This document shows positions 5,835 through 5,880 of a stretch of 5,880 nt of DNA, piece after piece. Numbering within the stretch: the stretch's first letter is position 1; every line of letters begins with the position of its first letter. Under the pieces are notes generated by a model. That model saw nothing but the letters and a program-made list of their open reading frames with translations, ran no database searches and had not been told where the DNA came from. Origin of the DNA: an uncultured Varibaculum sp. (GTDB taxonomy: Bacteria > Actinomycetota > Actinomycetes > Actinomycetales > Actinomycetaceae); assembly GCA_947253735.1 (NCBI GenBank), contig CAMYAU010000091.1:1-5880 (forward strand), read 5' to 3'. A program made the translations under genes and the position numbers.

Positions 5835-5880
5835 CTGTCTCTTATACACATCTGACGCTGCCGACGATTCGCCACCGGTG
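5835..5880. other. Illumina Nextera adapter (assembly contamination)
   Basis: Positions 5835-5853 read CTGTCTCTTATACACATCT, the 19-base Tn5 mosaic end used in Nextera libraries. Positions 5854-5867 read GACGCTGCCGACGA, the exact continuation of the reverse complement of the Nextera Read 1 adapter. The last 13 bases fit a 10-base i5 index (TTCGCCACCG) followed by GTG, the first bases of the P5-side primer complement. The first 33 bases are recognised from known adapter sequence; the index reading is inference. The whole stretch should be treated as non-biological. Confidence 0.95.

Noticed and set aside
5835..5853. Tn5 mosaic end suggesting a transposon or insertion inside aspS
   Set aside because: The following 14 bases are the exact Nextera adapter arm, and there is no transposase or IS50 sequence. 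It is library adapter, not a mobile element.

Overview
The window is a housekeeping segment of a bacterial chromosome, most likely from an actinobacterium. Three things point there: an IleRS of the eukaryote-like (type 2) class, an ileS leader that reads as a translation-controlling T-box of the kind known from Actinobacteria, and an AspRS C-terminus with the 'FPKSGGGYDPLTDAPAPI' tail typical of that phylum. Base composition looks moderate (slightly above half G+C by eye). That would suit a lower-GC family such as Actinomycetaceae better than Streptomyces or Mycobacterium, but the genus is a guess.

Layout from left to right: (1) 1-2131, minus strand: the first 710 codons of ileS, running off the left edge. 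(2) 2132-2340, minus strand: the ileS leader, a T-box riboswitch with an ATC (Ile) specifier, a UGGU tRNA-end-binding bulge, no terminator, and a Shine-Dalgarno site placed to be masked. (3) 2341-2415: a short divergent control region. (4) 2416-3231, plus strand: proC, pyrroline-5-carboxylate reductase, complete. (5) 3232-3328: a spacer with inverted repeats and a possible promoter. (6) 3329-3655, plus strand: a small YciI-family protein. (7) 3758-4726, plus strand: a membrane transporter of the SBF-like (BASS/YfeH) family, whose GTG start has no ribosome binding site and may be leaderless. (8) 4760-4784: a perfect 11-bp GC-rich hairpin between convergent genes, best read as the aspS terminator. 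(9) 4805-5834, minus strand: the C-terminal 342 codons of aspS. (10) 5835-5880: not genomic DNA but Illumina Nextera adapter sequence, which cuts aspS off at a contig end.

Functionally, two aminoacyl-tRNA synthetase genes face inward around a proline-biosynthesis gene, a small protein of unknown role and a transporter. The T-box links ileS translation to the charging state of tRNA-Ile. There is no sign that the five genes form one system. I found no undescribed biological system. The most instructive items are the T-box leader and the adapter contamination, which creates a false AspRS N-terminus containing the string MCIRDR.
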